64,000 bases of DNA from Hippophae tibetana (Eukaryota; Streptophyta; Magnoliopsida; Rosales; Elaeagnaceae). A model generated the notes under the pieces. The model saw nothing but the letters and a program-made list of their open reading frames with translations. It did not search any database and had not been told where the DNA came from. Numbering within the stretch: position 1 is the first letter of the stretch; each line of letters begins with the position of its first letter. The position numbers and the translations under genes are program-made. Location of the stretch: contig CM072807.1 in assembly GCA_037013495.1 (NCBI GenBank), positions 384,501 through 448,500 on the forward strand. The letters run 5' to 3'. Shown piece by piece: positions 61,921 to 64,000 of this stretch.

Positions 61921-62447
61921 TGTTTGTAAGACTAATTAAAGAAAGAAGCCTAAAAAAATATTATCTTATTTTTGCAAAACTTTTTGAAAGAGAAAGATAG
62001 AGCACAAAATATAATTAGAAAATTATAATGAATGTGGTTGAAGAAAATAAGAGGCATTAGGTTGTTTAAAGAGAAAATATTGAAACCCTAATACTAGGTT
62101 AAAGTCCAGTTACAAATCTATCCATTAAATAATAAGGATAATATGATAATTGAAATATTTGACTTGAGTCCATAATTAGGTTAAAGTTTAAGTTCTCACC
62201 GCTCGATCGATCTAGATTGAGCTTGATCGAATTAATAAGGTCGATCAATCAAAACCTTTTTCGATCGATCTAGGTAATAATTAATAAAGACTTGAGATTA
62301 GATAAATCGAATACAATTGATTCTTGATTGAACTAATCATCGATCGATCTACCTAATTTTAAAATTATTTCTAGAGGACTTAGATTATAGTAAATCGATC
62401 CTTGATCAGTCTACCTCCTCGATCGATCTCTTCATTGCTCAATTGAT

Positions 62448-62483
<36 letters not shown>

Positions 62484-62660
62484 GTTACTATATATTTAAT
62501 ATGAAATCTAATAGGTATAAGAACATAAATATACCCAAAATATGTTTATTTAAAGCTTTGTAGTTTCTTCAATTTGAATAGTGATATTGTAAAATATACC
62601 TAGAAATTAAATTATATTCAAATATTTTATTCACAAATATCACCAACATTCATGAACTCT
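61921..62660 (-). repeat. Copia-like LTR (family B), second copy, fossil
   Basis: It aligns with 17681-18248 in the same orientation, the minus-strand start lying near 62650 (TGTTGGTGATATTTGTGAATAAAAT). It is about 170 bp longer because of a (AT)n tract (62449-62478) and a following segment absent from the other copy. It is rich in CGATCGATCTA motifs around 62200-62430. Confidence 0.6.
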
Positions 62661-64000
62661 ACCTATTATCTTGATAAGTACATAATTGATATGTTTACTT
62701 CCACAAAGTATTAATTTACTTCTTCCAACTAGTTTATTCATAGATTTTTTAATTTGATAAAGTGTTGTGGAATATATTAATAACTTCTTGACTTAATAAG
62801 TTGAAAGTGAAAAAACAAATATTAAATATATATGGAAAAATGGTTATATACGAAAAACCTTGTGACCTTATAGACGAAAGATTTGTGGTTTATATCTTGG
62901 GAGACGCGATAGTTTTTATTAAGAGTGAGTAAATAATCTTATCAATCTATTTAAATTAAAAAAAAATTGATCCAATTTGTCGAATTTAGATCGAACTGAA
63001 TTGATAAATTTTATAATCGAATAGGATTCGGATTGACAAAATTTATAATTTACTGTATCCAATTCAGACCGAATCACTATTAAAATATAAATAAATGTAT
63101 ATTTTATTTATAATATGTTATATTTAAATATTATGCATATCATAATTATATTATATTATTATTTTAGCCTAAAAAATAAATATAAAGGTTTATAGTGATT
63201 TAATAATTATACAAATATACTTCTCATTCTTCTGGTTTTTTTAATTGTGATTATAAATAATAATTTAAAATTTAAATTTATTTATATGGTGTTTTATATG
63301 TGATAATAATATATAAATAAATTTTAATATTAGTATGACTTTATCCTATCTTAAACAATATGATATATTCGTATTTAAAATAATTTAAATTAATTATAAG
63401 ATCAAATAAAATTTGGATGGAAAACCTTCAAATATTTTCAAATCAAATCAAATTTGTATTTATCAAATACAGTCACCTCCTTGTTAATTCTTGATTGACA
63501 CAATGGGCACCCGAGGAGTAAACGTGAAAATGGGTAGAATTTTGGTCATTTTCTCTTTGCCCATGTTACCATCACATCACACACCTGTATAATTTGTAGG
63601 ACACTACTATAAGTATCGCGTATATTTCATAATTTTAATTTATATTTGATAAAATTTTACAATTTTAACTATATTTATTAATAATATTTTAATGTTTAAA
63701 AAAGTTGTACAACACAAATAGTTTAAGGGGACCCTTATTGCATGCTTCCTTGCAAATTTAGGAGAAAAGGAAAGAAAGCAGTTGCAAGCATCTATCTCAT
63801 CACAATGTCATGTGACTCGTTTCTTTCTTTATGTTTCCTTATTATTTATTGTCTTTTGGAACTTTTTCCATCTTTAATTTGTTTTGAAGAGTATTATTAG
63901 ATAATTAACTTAACATAAGCCACGTAATTATGTTTTGATTTGGTGAGTAAAACTCATTTATATAATGATCACAAAAATTTATAGTTGATAACATTTCTTC
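62661..64000. other. AT-rich intergenic DNA, no gene seen
   Basis: The last 550 bp (from about 63470) are less AT-rich and could be close to a gene outside the window, but no exon is readable. Confidence 0.5.

Overview
The window reads as nuclear DNA of a dicot plant. It is strongly AT-rich, genes are sparse and have plant-type introns, one gene is a conserved plant microRNA, and most of the rest is LTR-retrotransposon debris plus one relic of a plant pararetrovirus. I cannot name the species.

Host genes, left to right. (1) A type-A heterotrimeric G protein gamma subunit on the minus strand (5934-11448), four small exons split by a 5-kb first intron that holds an LTR element; no exon is long enough to show as a conspicuous open frame. 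(2) A four-exon CML8/CML11-type calmodulin-like gene on the plus strand (15215-16328). (3) A likely last exon of an unidentified minus-strand gene (16944-17030), tail to tail with the CML. (4) An intronless 219-residue plant protein of unknown function with a regular cysteine ladder (21855-22514). (5) An intronless 1058-residue autoinhibited plasma-membrane-type Ca2+-ATPase of the ACA12/ACA13 type (40664-43840). (6) A MIR167 precursor on the minus strand (about 59930-60035). G gamma, CML and ACA are all plausible calcium and G-protein signalling components, but nothing in the sequence shows that they are co-regulated.

Fossil elements. A Ty3-type gag remnant lies at about 2040-4900. A short LTR element sits in the G gamma intron (7291-9169). 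Copia-type LTRs related to each other lie at 17681-18248 and 61921-62660. A 1.7-kb Tat-like solo LTR carrying a GC-rich island lies at 19098-20805. A minus-strand copia relic (about 33400-40376) is interrupted by a younger plus-strand copia element (33895-38862), and this nest ends less than 300 bp before the ACA start codon. A caulimovirid movement-protein relic (about 44800-46460) is framed by a 300-bp inverted repeat. An Athila-type element (about 48100-53357) contains a foreign LTR. A third copia remnant lies at about 55690-57949. A dispersed repeat family occurs four times (about 7080, 23800, 27500 and 60880).

The remainder (11.8-15.1, 24.2-26.9, 30.2-33.4, 53.4-55.7, 58-59.9 and 62.7-64 kb) is AT-rich intergenic DNA with microsatellites and short tandem duplications in which I see no gene.
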